A DNA stretch of 28,465 bases from M3007 sp964589365 (lineage in GTDB: Bacteria; Bacteroidota; Bacteroidia; Chitinophagales; Saprospiraceae), in assembly GCA_964589365.1 (NCBI GenBank), contig CAZPTQ010000045.1:1-28465 (forward strand). The letters are read 5' to 3'. A program made the position numbers and the translations under genes. Within the stretch, counting starts at the first letter, position 1, and each line of letters begins with the position of its first letter. The notes under the pieces are model-generated. The model saw nothing but the letters and a program-made list of their open reading frames with translations. It did not search any database and was not told the origin of the DNA. Of this stretch, positions 1 to 7,971 are shown one piece after another.

Positions 1-1265
1 CCCCCGTACCCTCCACCCTCAGCATCCCGGTCAGTATTTCGGTGGACGAAATCCTGCGCTCGCTCAACGCAAGGCTTTCGGGCTCAGCACTTTACGAGGA
101 TTATTCTTACACCGACAATGGCAACGACGGCCTAATGATGAACGCCTGGAAAAGTCAAGACCTTTCCCTGTTTTTCAGCGGAAACACCGTCAAATACCGC
201 GTACCGCTTAAACTTTGGATTCAAAAAGACCTCCTGTTCGGAGCAGCAGCGGAAGCCGAAGGCGAACTAGCGCTCAACTTCAAAACTACTTTCAGCATCA
301 ACCCCGACTGGAGCCTCAGCACCCAGACGGTAGTCGAATACCACGAATGGATCAGTCGCCCTATTCTGAAAACGGGCATCGGCGACATCAGCGTGGAAAC
401 CATCGCGAACCTCGCGCTCAATCGCAGCAAAAAGACCCTGAGCAAAACCCTCGACCAATATGTGAGCCAGCAGATCAGCCTCCGGCCCTACGTCCAAGAG
501 GCTTGGGAAGCCATTCAGCAACCGATTTTGCTCGACGAAGCCTATCGGATGTGGTCGAAAACGACTCCGCTCAGTATTGGCCTAACGCCGCTCACGACGT
601 ACAACAATGCCCTGCAAACCAAAATTGCCGTGGAATGCCTCAACGACGTGTCTTTTGGCGAGAAACCGACCTTCCGCGAAAACACCTTTTTGCCCAACTT
701 GACGCTCCTCACCGAAGCGCCCGACGATTTTCAGATGCGTTTTGCCACCGATGTACCCTTCGCAGAAGCGGAGCGTTTGGCCAAAAACATTATGATCGGG
801 CAGGTTTTTGAATCCGGCAAAAATAAAGTGAAAGTGGAAGACCTCACGCTCTGGGGCAACAACGACCGCATCGTAGTGAACACCAAACTAAGCGGCTCTT
901 TCAACGGCCAAATTTACTTCATCGGCAGGCCTGAATTCAACCCCCTTAAAAATCAAATCGAAGTAAAAGACCTTGATTTTCATGTAGATACGCGCAATTT
1001 TCTCCAGCGCTCCGCCTCTTGGATTTTCCAAGGAACAATCAAAAAGAAAATGGTCGCGAGCATGACTTTCCCCCTCGGACAGAACATCGCCGAGATAAAA
1101 AACTCCGTGCAGCAATCACTGAGCAATTACCAAATTCAACCAGGGATAACTTTATATGGCATCCTCGACAGCGTGGCCGTCCAAGACACCCGCGTGACAC
1201 CCACAGGAATCAGGGTCAACCTTTTTTCAACAGGAAAAGTGAACGTGGACGTGAAAGGGTTGTGA
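1..1265 (+). CDS. DUF4403 family protein, 3' part (5' end outside window)
   Basis: The reading frame is open from base 3, so the gene begins upstream. The first in-window start-like codon, GTG at 42, is internal, because the residues before it (STLSIPVSISV) match the conserved beta-strand that opens DUF4403 proteins. About 420 residues are visible, made of alternating beta-strands and amphipathic segments. They end in a typical DUF4403 C-terminus: a FIGRPEFNP strand, then 'VKDLDFHVDTRNFL', then a final strand pair. The molecular function of this family is not established. Members are mostly from Bacteroidota and are usually predicted to be exported, but the signal peptide cannot be seen here. 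The gene converges on the rlmK-like gene with a 24-bp gap, and I see no hairpin terminator between them. Confidence 0.85.
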   Translation, partial: PVPSTLSIPVSISVDEILRSLNARLSGSALYEDYSYTDNGNDGLMMNAWKSQDLSLFFSGNTVKYRVPLKLWIQKDLLFGAAAEAEGELALNFKTTFSINPDWSLSTQTVVEYHEWISRPILKTGIGDISVETIANLALNRSKKTLSKTLDQYVSQQISLRPYVQEAWEAIQQPILLDEAYRMWSKTTPLSIGLTPLTTYNNALQTKIAVECLNDVSFGEKPTFRENTFLPNLTLLTEAPDDFQMRFATDVPFAEAERLAKNIMIGQVFESGKNKVKVEDLTLWGNNDRIVVNTKLSGSFNGQIYFIGRPEFNPLKNQIEVKDLDFHVDTRNFLQRSASWIFQGTIKKKMVASMTFPLGQNIAEIKNSVQQSLSNYQIQPGITLYGILDSVAVQDTRVTPTGIRVNLFSTGKVNVDVKGL

Positions 1266-1289
1266 TCGTCGTTAAAGACAATGACCACT

Positions 1290-2252
1290 TTATTTCAATA
1301 TCTTAAAACACTGATGAATCTTCCCATTCCGGAAATCCTCCGGCACCGTCTGTTTTGAAATATCGCGGATTTCAGAAGCCCGTATGGCTGCTTCCTCTAA
1401 TTTAAAACGGCGATAATTGGTTGAAAACCAGATTGTTCCGCCGGGTGCACAGAGTTGCAGTGCCGAATTGAGCATCCAGACGTGGTCGCGTTGCGTATCG
1501 AGCGTGCCAGTCATTCGCTTACTGTTAGAAAATGTTGGTGGATCCAGTACGATGAGGTCAAATTGTTCCGCTGGAGGCTCGTGCAACCAGGAGGTTACAT
1601 CGGCTTGCAACAAGCGATGTGGGCCTGTGGAGAAGCCATTGAGTGCCAGATTTCGGTCAGCCCATTGAAGGTAAGTATTGCTCATATCCACCGTAAGTGT
1701 GGAAGCGGCTCCGCCTGCTGCTGCATACACCGTGAATGAGCCAGTGTAGGCGAAAAGATTTAGCACGCGCTTCCCGGCGGCCTCTTTGCGCACCATTTGG
1801 CGGGTATTTCGATGGTCGAGGAACAAGCCGACATCAAGATAATCTGCTGGACGAATCAGAAAGTTCAGCCCGTTTTCATGCGCAATGTATTCTGCACCAG
1901 CACGGGAAAATCGCTCGTATTGCCGAAGCCCTTTTTGCCGCTGCCTGAATTTTAGAAAGATGCTATCAGGGTGAATATCAAGCACGTCTGAGGTAACCTG
2001 AATGCATTCAGCCAACCAGGCAGAGTGCTGGTCTGGGTCCATTCCGTGATCGCGCTCGTATTCTGCAATGTGAGCAATCCCTTCGTAAATATCCACGGCT
2101 AAGGGCGTTCCAGGGATGTCATTGTCATACACCCGAAAGCAGGAAATCTCTTTTCGCCGCGCCCATTTCCCATAGTGTCGGAAGTTTTTGGTCAGGCGGT
2201 TTTTGTAGGGTTCGAGCCGGGAAACGGAGGGTGCTTCGTCATTTATCGTCAT
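1290..2252 (-). CDS. rlmK: RlmK-like 23S rRNA (guanine-N7) methyltransferase, stand-alone
   Basis: This 320-residue class I SAM-dependent methyltransferase resembles the C-terminal (RlmK) half of E. coli RlmKL, which makes m7G2069 in 23S rRNA. N-terminal residues ~18-60 carry the family opening (NRLTKNFRHYGKWARR, then RVYDNDIPG). 'DVGLFLDHR' lies near residue 140 and the SAM-binding motif I NLFAYTGSF near 165. Acidic motif 'TVDMSNTYLQWADRN' follows, then the catalytic-type DPPTFSNSKRM near 240. The THUMP/RlmL half is absent, so this is the unfused form. The only in-frame ATG before the domain is at 2252. It lies inside a 10-bp tandem repeat, with no Shine-Dalgarno sequence. The gene lies 78 bp downstream of the DUF6624 gene and may be co-transcribed with it. 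Family assignment is firm; the exact modified base is inferred from the homology. Confidence 0.88.
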   Translation of the reverse strand: MTINDEAPSVSRLEPYKNRLTKNFRHYGKWARRKEISCFRVYDNDIPGTPLAVDIYEGIAHIAEYERDHGMDPDQHSAWLAECIQVTSDVLDIHPDSIFLKFRQRQKGLRQYERFSRAGAEYIAHENGLNFLIRPADYLDVGLFLDHRNTRQMVRKEAAGKRVLNLFAYTGSFTVYAAAGGAASTLTVDMSNTYLQWADRNLALNGFSTGPHRLLQADVTSWLHEPPAEQFDLIVLDPPTFSNSKRMTGTLDTQRDHVWMLNSALQLCAPGGTIWFSTNYRRFKLEEAAIRASEIRDISKQTVPEDFRNGKIHQCFKILK

Positions 2253-2290
2253 TTATCGTCATTTATCGTCATTTATCGTCATTTGTCATT
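2237..2290. repeat. 10-bp tandem repeat covering the rlmK start codon
   Basis: The unit CGTCATTTAT occurs four times perfectly (2237-2276), followed by a fifth copy with one change (2277-2286) and a partial copy. On the minus (coding) strand each unit contains an ATG. Only the ATG at 2252 is in frame with rlmK. The upstream in-frame ATG at 2282 runs into TGA within eight codons, and the other copies are in other frames. Confidence 0.9.
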
Positions 2291-2330
2291 TTTACCCACC
2301 ATAGCGCACAGTGCGAAGGAGGGGGCCACT

Positions 2331-3263
2331 TTATTTGGGTTTCCACGCCACACCCATTCGTTCGGCATATTCTTCGAGCGGACCCAGGCCCACTTCAGCG
2401 CGGCGTTTGTTCACATTTATTTCGTCTTCTATCTCATGAAATTTTTTGCTGCCAGAAATATAGTCGTGTATTACTTGCGAGCCATAAATCTGCGGTTGCC
2501 CTTTGAACATCCGAATCCGGTCTACGAGCAATGCCCAAGCAGATTTACGCATCTCGCCTTTTTGCGCGGCAGCATCAATTAATGGAAAATATTGCTCCTG
2601 TTTTTCAAGGGGCGCATGTTGGATTATCATCCAGATAGCGTCTTGTCTTGATTCGCCCACGAGCGATTTGCCTGGGTACCCAAATTGCTGGATGATGGCT
2701 TCTGCTTTCACAAGGCATAATGAATCATTTTGTGTCCAGTCCTGCATGAATTTTTGATATTCAGGGGATTCTTTTGCGTATTTTGAAGCTATCTCACTTT
2801 TCAGGCGGCGGTATTTTTGATCTTCTTCGGAGAGTAAGTCAAGTGCTTTTGCCAATTCGGCATTGAAACCAGAGGCTTTGGCCTTTATCTCCGTTTCTTT
2901 TAAGGTCTTTTTCCCCAAATTTGACGCTTTTAAAGGAGCAAGCTCCGGGTAATCGTTGTTGTTTTGAAGGACAATTGCCGTCATGTCCCAACTAATTTCC
3001 ACTGCTTTATCGGCAAATGTTTGGGCTTTAGCTGCGTCATCGCACATTTGGGCGCAGCGCGCGGCGCGGAGATGACTTAAAGCACTGTGTTTGGAAATAG
3101 CGAAAGCCCGTTCGTAGGCTTCCAGACAAGGTTTGCATTGGCCTTTTTGAAGCTCGCCGAAGGCAATTTCGACCGTTTTCTGGTATTCTGGGTTGCTGGA
3201 GCCGGTTTGTGCGGCAGAAAAAATGGCAAATAACAGCATGGAGAGCGTAAGAACATGTTTCAT
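2331..3263 (-). CDS. DUF6624 domain-containing exported protein
   Basis: The protein has 310 residues from the ATG at 3263. The frame stays open upstream, but the signal peptide (MKHVLTLSMLLFAIFSAAQ) begins exactly at this ATG, so the longer form is rejected. The mature N-terminal part looks helical and TPR-like ('ELQKGQCKPCLEAYERAF'). It carries a CxxC and a nearby CAQMC, which suggests disulfides in the periplasm. The C-terminal ~150 residues match DUF6624, with 'QDAIWMIIQHAP', 'QEQYFPLIDAAAQKGEM' and 'LVDRIRMFKGQPQIYGSQV'. No biochemical function is known for that domain. A -7-like box (TACTTTG, minus strand, near 3294-3300) lies upstream. The gene may be transcribed separately from the CNNM gene, which ends 118 bp before it. 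Confidence 0.8.
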   Translation of the reverse strand: MKHVLTLSMLLFAIFSAAQTGSSNPEYQKTVEIAFGELQKGQCKPCLEAYERAFAISKHSALSHLRAARCAQMCDDAAKAQTFADKAVEISWDMTAIVLQNNNDYPELAPLKASNLGKKTLKETEIKAKASGFNAELAKALDLLSEEDQKYRRLKSEIASKYAKESPEYQKFMQDWTQNDSLCLVKAEAIIQQFGYPGKSLVGESRQDAIWMIIQHAPLEKQEQYFPLIDAAAQKGEMRKSAWALLVDRIRMFKGQPQIYGSQVIHDYISGSKKFHEIEDEINVNKRRAEVGLGPLEEYAERMGVAWKPK

Positions 3264-3381
3264 TGAAATTGAATTTAGGTGTGATATTTTCACCAAAGTA
3301 CACACATTTAGCAATAAACGCTGCACTATTAAGCAATTTTTGCCAGTCAAGATTTGAAACTTGCCACGCTGCACTCGAAAC

Positions 3382-4668
3382 TTATTCCTCCTCAGGTATC
3401 TTGCTAATCAGCACCCTGTCAATCTTGCTCTTGTCCATATCCACAATCTCAAAGCAGTAACCTTCTGTTTTCAGCACATCGCCGATTTTTGGGATTTCAC
3501 TAAGTTTGTAAAGGATAAAACCGGCTAGGGTAGAGTAGTCGGCATCTTCAAAGTCAAATTCTTTGAGGCTTAAAGTTTCGCGCAATTCGTCAATCGGGAT
3601 CATACCGTCCACCAAAAGGCTACCGTCTTCCCGGGTGACGATGTCGGGTTCCTCGGCATCATCGAGGTCGGGCAAGGTGCCAAAGATGTTTTCTGTCAGG
3701 TCGTGCAAGGTGATTATGCCTTGAGTGGAGCCGTATTCGTCCACCACCACTGCAAAGTAGTTCCGCTCATTTCGGAACCGTTCCAGGATTTTCAGCGCGT
3801 TCATTGTTTCGGGGATGTAAAGCGGCTGAGTGGTTATTTTTCGAAGGTCGAAGTCGTTTTTGCCCTGATTCCCAATATAGTCCCGAAGTTTTACCACCCC
3901 AATGATATTCTCAATGTCGCCATCACAAAGCAAGAATTTTGTGTAACCGCTTTCACGAATAACACGATCATTTTCTTCCATATCCTCCTGAATGTCAATC
4001 CATTCAACATTATTTCGGTGGGTCATAATGGTATAGGCGTTGCGATCGGAAAAGCGCAGAATATTGGTTATGAACTCACTTTCTTTTGGTTCCAACACAC
4101 CTTGTTGATTCGCCATTTTTACCATCAGTTTGATCTCATCCTCCGAAATGCTCTGCTGGTCCTTGGGTTTTATGAAAAGCATTCGCATGAACATTTTGGT
4201 GCTCCAGCTCAGGAATGCCGAAATCGGCCCAGTGATTTTTGTGATGAAATTCATTACCGGAGCGCAAGCGATAGCCAGAGGTTCGGCGTATTGTATTGCG
4301 ATGTATTTGGGCGCCAACTCGCCCACGATCAGGGAGAAATAAGTGATGAGCGTGACCACAATAGAGAGCGAAATCTGCTCCGCATATGGTGCCGCAACAG
4401 CGATTTGGGACACAAACGGCTCCAACAAATGTCCAATCGCAACGCCTGCATATGCACCCTCTACAATACTAATTAGTGTGATGCCGATCTGCATGGCAGA
4501 CAGATAATGGTCAATGCGGTCAAGGAGATCAACGGCTATGGCAGCGTTGCGGTTGCCCTTCATTTTCTCGGCTTCGAGGCGCGAGCGTTTTGAGGTGAGA
4601 AGCGCGATTTCACCCAGCACGAGGAATCCGTGCAGGACAATTAGGACTACTACTATGGCAATTTCCAT
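3382..4668 (-). CDS. CNNM/CBS-domain hemolysin-family (HlyC/CorC-type) membrane protein
   Basis: This 428-residue protein has the standard three-part architecture. Residues ~1-190 form the CNNM transmembrane domain, with 'GEIALLTSKRSRLE' after the first helix and the conserved 'VGELAPKYIA' near 115. Residues ~205-335 form the tandem CBS pair ('YTIMTHRNNVEWID', then 'VVDEYGSTQGIITLHDL'). Residues ~345-425 form the CorC_HlyC domain ('DGSLLVDGMIPIDEL', 'YSTLAGFILYKL'). Relatives (CNNM, MpfA, CorC/YtfL types) are implicated in magnesium or other cation export; the substrate here is not deducible. The start ATG at 4668 lies immediately before the first membrane helix. A consensus -7 box (TACTTTTG, minus) at 4802-4809 predicts a leader of about 125 nt. 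Confidence 0.92.
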   Translation of the reverse strand: MEIAIVVVLIVLHGFLVLGEIALLTSKRSRLEAEKMKGNRNAAIAVDLLDRIDHYLSAMQIGITLISIVEGAYAGVAIGHLLEPFVSQIAVAAPYAEQISLSIVVTLITYFSLIVGELAPKYIAIQYAEPLAIACAPVMNFITKITGPISAFLSWSTKMFMRMLFIKPKDQQSISEDEIKLMVKMANQQGVLEPKESEFITNILRFSDRNAYTIMTHRNNVEWIDIQEDMEENDRVIRESGYTKFLLCDGDIENIIGVVKLRDYIGNQGKNDFDLRKITTQPLYIPETMNALKILERFRNERNYFAVVVDEYGSTQGIITLHDLTENIFGTLPDLDDAEEPDIVTREDGSLLVDGMIPIDELRETLSLKEFDFEDADYSTLAGFILYKLSEIPKIGDVLKTEGYCFEIVDMDKSKIDRVLISKIPEEE

Positions 4669-4801
4669 GAGAAAAATGCTGCTGCACCGCTTTGAAAATT
4701 GGGTGAAAAATGGCGCAGTTGAGAGAGGCGGCGTAGCAGCGAAGGTTTTTTATGGGAATCGGTCAAGAAAGTTGCGCCCAACTTTGTTCTGGATTCGGGT
4801 G

Positions 4802-4809
4802 CAAAAGTA
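4802..4809 (-). promoter_or_regulatory. Bacteroidota -7 box upstream of the CNNM gene
   Basis: The minus strand reads TACTTTTG, an exact match to the TAnnTTTG -7 element of Bacteroidota sigma-A promoters. It lies 134 bp before the CNNM start. No convincing TTTG -33 box is present at the usual distance. In the rest of 4669-5051 I see only the oppositely directed promoter box at 4915. Confidence 0.5.
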
Positions 4810-4914
4810 GCCCATTTGCCAAATTTTTCAGATGAAAATTCGCGGGTTGCCTATGCAACGAGAAATTTTATGTTAAAATTGAAAAAAAACTTCCCCGCCC
4901 CAACAATAAGCCCA

Positions 4915-4922
4915 TACATTTG
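4915..4922 (+). promoter_or_regulatory. Bacteroidota -7 box upstream of the first ECF sigma factor
   Basis: The plus strand reads TACATTTG, an exact TAnnTTTG match. It is 130 bp before the ATG at 5052, giving a leader of roughly 120 nt. The -33 region has no clear TTTG. The 383-bp gap 4669-5051 is therefore a divergent promoter region with no supported gene. Confidence 0.5.
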
Positions 4923-5051
4923 GCATCGTCAATGAGCACCTCGCTCAATTATTTCATCACCAACTTACTTTCTCTGCGTATCGGCTAAAACTTGTACACC
5001 AATTAAATTCCTATATCAATTTAACTGGTTAACAGCAAAATCCGTTTGCTT

Positions 5052-5636
5052 ATGCAAGTTATGCCAATGCTCCACGATCATGATCTGATCGCACGCTACA
5101 CAGATGGTGATGAACAAGCCTTCGAGACACTTCTCGCTCGTTACAAGGCAAAAATCTACACCTCTATCTATCTCTTTGTGAAAGACCGCGCACTCGCGGA
5201 AGACATCTTTCAGGAAGTCTTCATCAAAATTATTGACACCCTTCGCAAGGGCAAGTACAACCACGAAGGCAAATTCGTGCAATGGGCCATGCGCATATCG
5301 TACAATATGTGCGTGGATTACCACCGGCGCAACAAACGCCGAGCCCACATCAATCCGAACCCAGACTTCGACATTTTCGATGTGCTGCGCGTCAGCGATG
5401 AAGGCCCGGAAACCATCATCATGCGCTCTGAAACGCACAACCGCATCCGCCACCTGGTGGACGGGCTTCCACCCGAACAGCGCGAGGTGGTCATTTTGCG
5501 ACACTACGCCGACATGAGTTTCAAGGAAATCGCCGGCCTTACCCGGGTCAGCATTAATACTGCACTGGGCCGTATGCGCTACGCCTTGATCAACATCCGT
5601 AAAATGATGTCGGAACGGGAAGTGGTGCTGCAGTAA
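5052..5636 (+). CDS. ECF-type RNA polymerase sigma-70 factor
   Basis: This 194-residue ECF sigma factor has only the sigma-2 and sigma-4 regions. Region 2 (~residues 12-90) contains 'DEQAFETLLARYKAKIY', the core-binding segment 'ALAEDIFQEVFIKI' and 'FVQWAMRISYNMCVDYHRR'. Region 4 (~130-180) contains 'LPPEQREVVILRHYADM' and the helix-turn-helix 'FKEIAGLTRVSINTALGRM'. The upstream TTG at 5046 and downstream ATGs at 5061 and 5067 are alternative starts; I take the first ATG. No anti-sigma gene follows. A strong terminator and then purC come next, so this sigma factor is monocistronic and its control is not apparent from the neighbourhood. Confidence 0.9.
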   Translation: MQVMPMLHDHDLIARYTDGDEQAFETLLARYKAKIYTSIYLFVKDRALAEDIFQEVFIKIIDTLRKGKYNHEGKFVQWAMRISYNMCVDYHRRNKRRAHINPNPDFDIFDVLRVSDEGPETIIMRSETHNRIRHLVDGLPPEQREVVILRHYADMSFKEIAGLTRVSINTALGRMRYALINIRKMMSEREVVLQ

Positions 5637-5665
5637 GCATGAAGCGATGAAGTGATGAAGTGAAT

Positions 5666-5707
5666 ATCGGGGCCGATTTTCCAAATGGAGAATCGGCCCC
5701 GATTTTT
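5666..5707 (+). terminator. Rho-independent terminator after the first ECF sigma gene
   Basis: A perfect 13-bp inverted repeat (5666-5678 with 5691-5703, arm ATCGGGGCCGATT) with a 12-nt loop is followed by a T run at 5703-5707. It lies 30 bp after the sigma-factor stop and upstream of the purC start. It isolates the two transcripts. Confidence 0.9.
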
Positions 5708-5768
5708 GTACGCACTTCATCCAACTTCTCATGTCAAACAGTCCAAAGTCTTTTCCGACCTTTGCCCC

Positions 5769-6710
5769 ATGAATGCTATCCGTGAAACAAATTTTCAATT
5801 CCCCGGTCAAACGGCCTTTTACCGTGGCAAAGTCCGCGACGTATATTCCCTGGGTGAACGGCTGGTGATGATTGCCAGCGACCGCATTTCGGCATTTGAC
5901 CACATTCTACCACGGGCTATCCCTCATAAAGGCGCGGTGCTGAACCAGATTGCCACTTATGCCCTGCAATCCACCCGCGACATTTGTCCCAATTGGCTGA
6001 TTTCGTCGCCCGATCCAAACGTTGCAATTGGGTGGCGCTGTGAGCCGGTGCGCGTGGAAATGGTCATTCGAGGATATCTGGCAGGGCATGCAGCACGCAC
6101 GTATGCTTCCGGGTTGCGCACTTTATGCGGCGTGACTTTGCCTAAGGGACTGCGCGAAAGCGACCCATTTCCCGAACCAATCATTACACCCACCACAAAG
6201 GCTGATAAAGGGCATGATGAGGATATTTCAAGAGAAGAAATCCTTGCACGCGGGGTGGTAAGTGAAGAAGATTACGCCCAAATGGAGGCATTCACTCGGG
6301 CACTTTTCCAGCGAGGAACAGAAATGGCCGCTGCGCGAGGGCTGATCCTCGTGGACACAAAGTACGAATTTGGCAAAAAGGATGGGCAAATCTTGCTCAT
6401 GGACGAAATCCATACGCCCGATAGCTCGCGTTATTTTTATGCTGATGGCTATGCCCAACGACAGGAACGCGGGGAACGGCAACGGCAATTGAGCAAAGAA
6501 TTCGTGCGCGAATGGCTCATTGCCAATGGATTCCAGGGGAAAGACGGGCAGCAGATGCCGAGCATTCCTGAAGCTTTTATCAAAGAAATTTCGGACCGCT
6601 ATATCGAACTGTTCGAAAAGGTGACTGGGCGGGCTTTTGTGAAGGACAATTCAAGAAATATGGCCGCCAGAATTGAGGAGAATGTTTTGGCTGCTTTAGC
6701 GCTAATATGA
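5769..6710 (+). CDS. purC: Phosphoribosylaminoimidazole-succinocarboxamide (SAICAR) synthase
   Basis: SAICAR synthase condenses CAIR with aspartate, using ATP, in de novo purine synthesis in the cytoplasm. The protein is 313 residues, the usual length of the longer (~300) class. Visible signatures are the N-terminal nucleotide-binding segment 'YRGKVRDVYSLG' (~residues 14-25), 'ASDRISAFDHIL' (~33-44), 'VEMVIRGYLAG', the PS motif 'LVDTKYEFG' (~190) and 'LMDEIHTPDSSRYF' (~210). The frame is open upstream, but this homology begins right after the ATG at 5769. TTTG at 5761-5764 sits only 4 bp before the ATG, in a degenerate -7 context (GACCTTTG). That suggests a leaderless or nearly leaderless mRNA. 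Confidence 0.96.
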   Translation: MNAIRETNFQFPGQTAFYRGKVRDVYSLGERLVMIASDRISAFDHILPRAIPHKGAVLNQIATYALQSTRDICPNWLISSPDPNVAIGWRCEPVRVEMVIRGYLAGHAARTYASGLRTLCGVTLPKGLRESDPFPEPIITPTTKADKGHDEDISREEILARGVVSEEDYAQMEAFTRALFQRGTEMAAARGLILVDTKYEFGKKDGQILLMDEIHTPDSSRYFYADGYAQRQERGERQRQLSKEFVREWLIANGFQGKDGQQMPSIPEAFIKEISDRYIELFEKVTGRAFVKDNSRNMAARIEENVLAALALI

Positions 6711-6808
6711 ATGGCACATTCTGATTCTTTAGCCACTAATTGCACGAATTTTCCCTTCTTTTTAAACCTCTCCCTCCCCTTATAGTCTTATCTCCAAACT
6801 CGCATGAA

Positions 6809-7381
6809 TTGCAATTGACTGCAACTAAGAAGCCCGCGACGGACGAACAAATCATGGAACTATTGCGCTCTGAGCAGACTTTCGAGCGCGGGTTTCGGTT
6901 GCTGATGGCGCAATACCGCGAGCGGCTCTACTGGCATATCCGCCGTATGGTGCAGATTCACGATGATGCCGATGATGTGCTTCAAAATACGTTCATTAAG
7001 GTTTACAGAGGCATTTTGCAGTTTGAGGGAAAGTCAAAACTATACACTTGGCTCTATCGGATAGCGACCAACGAAGCACTCACTTTTTTGCAAAGTCAAG
7101 CGCGGCACGTTTCGTCGTCTCTCGATGACGCCGATAATTTGCTGTCAAACCGATTAAAGGCAGATGAGTGGTTTGACGGCGATGCCGTACAAGCAAAACT
7201 AATCCTTGCCATTGCTGAATTGCCTGACAAACAAAAACAGGTGTTTAACCTGCGTTACTACGACGAAATGCCCTATGAAGAAATGTCGCAGTTGCTCAAC
7301 ACATCGGTGGGTGCATTGAAAGCCTCCTTTCACCATGCTACTAAGAAAATTGAGGCAGCTTTTTTGAACTTCGAACCTTGA
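6809..7381 (+). CDS. ECF-type sigma factor heading a sigma/anti-sigma-like cluster
   Basis: This second ECF sigma factor belongs to a different subgroup from the one at 5052. Region 2 shows 'FRLLMAQYRERLYWHIRRM', 'DDADDVLQNTFIKVYRGI' and 'KLYTWLYRIATNEALTFL'. Region 4 shows 'LPDKQKQVFNLRYYDEM' and the helix-turn-helix 'EEMSQLLNTSVGALKASF'. The start is uncertain. The frame is open from a TTG at 6740, TTGs occur at 6809 and 6815, and the first ATG is at 6854. I favour 6809 because the segment 'TDEQIMELLRSEQTF' just before region 2 is usually part of these proteins. The next gene begins 20 bp after the stop and encodes a membrane protein, the usual arrangement for an anti-sigma partner. Confidence 0.88.
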   Translation: MQLTATKKPATDEQIMELLRSEQTFERGFRLLMAQYRERLYWHIRRMVQIHDDADDVLQNTFIKVYRGILQFEGKSKLYTWLYRIATNEALTFLQSQARHVSSSLDDADNLLSNRLKADEWFDGDAVQAKLILAIAELPDKQKQVFNLRYYDEMPYEEMSQLLNTSVGALKASFHHATKKIEAAFLNFEP

Positions 7382-7401
7382 CCAAATTTAAAACACAGAC
7401 T

Positions 7402-7947
7402 ATGAAAAAGCAAAATTTGGACGAAGAGCTGAAAACCATATCCCCTTTCCTCAAGGATTTGAAGGGAAAAGGAGACGGGTTTAAGTTTCCCGAAGGATAC
7501 TTTGAGGACTTAGAGCATACAATATTCGCACGTATCGAATCCTCGGGAGGCATGGGTCGCCCAACGATGAAACGGAGCGAACGCCTCCGCATATTTGCCT
7601 CATTCATAAGGCCTCAAGCTGCAATGGCCTACGCGGCGGCACTGGCATTGGTATTGGCCGCTGTTTGGTTCATACGCCAAGATTCTGCTGCTGTCCAGGA
7701 TGCAACACTACTCGCATCAACCGAATTGACCGAAGATGACTTGGAATCCTACGTTTTGGAAAATTTGCACGAATTTGAGCCAGCGCAACTGGCCTCACTG
7801 AGCTCAGATGAAAACGCGGAGGCGATCGAAAAACCCGCTCTTGGCAAGCAAAAGAAAAACAGTGCTGCTTCTGATGAAATCCAACCGGATGATTTGGATA
7901 AAATCCTTGATGAGATGACTGACGAAGAGCTTGAGCAAATACTTTGA
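7402..7947 (+). CDS. Single-pass membrane protein, probable anti-sigma factor
   Basis: The protein has 181 residues from the ATG at 7402; an upstream TTG at 7378 overlapping the sigma gene is rejected. The N-terminus is cytoplasmic and polar, with a 'FKFPEGYFEDLEHTIFARIE' motif (~residues 27-46) that recurs in small proteins encoded next to Bacteroidota ECF sigma factors. One transmembrane helix spans ~73-91. An acidic tail (~100-181) ends in an amphipathic 'DDLDKILDEMTDEELEQIL' helix. There is no zinc-binding HxxxCxxC anti-sigma motif. The anti-sigma role is inferred from topology and position between the sigma gene and a periplasmic LTxxEA protein. It might instead be a sensor or adaptor. 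Confidence 0.75.
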   Translation: MKKQNLDEELKTISPFLKDLKGKGDGFKFPEGYFEDLEHTIFARIESSGGMGRPTMKRSERLRIFASFIRPQAAMAYAAALALVLAAVWFIRQDSAAVQDATLLASTELTEDDLESYVLENLHEFEPAQLASLSSDENAEAIEKPALGKQKKNSAASDEIQPDDLDKILDEMTDEELEQIL

Positions 7948-7971
7948 ACAAATAATCAAGAACATTTAGCT

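Noticed and set aside
42..44. GTG as the real start of the DUF4403 gene
   Set aside because: The frame is open upstream and the upstream residues belong to the domain's conserved first strand.
2237..2290. Possible CRISPR array
   Set aside because: Units are contiguous 10-bp tandem copies without spacers.
3703..4476. 257-codon open frame on the plus strand
   Set aside because: Antisense to the CNNM/CBS gene, whose domains are complete and in order.
5016..5903. 295-codon open frame on the minus strand
   Set aside because: It lies across the ECF sigma gene, its terminator and the start of purC, both unambiguous on the plus strand. The translation shows no family features and mirrors the codon bias of the real genes.
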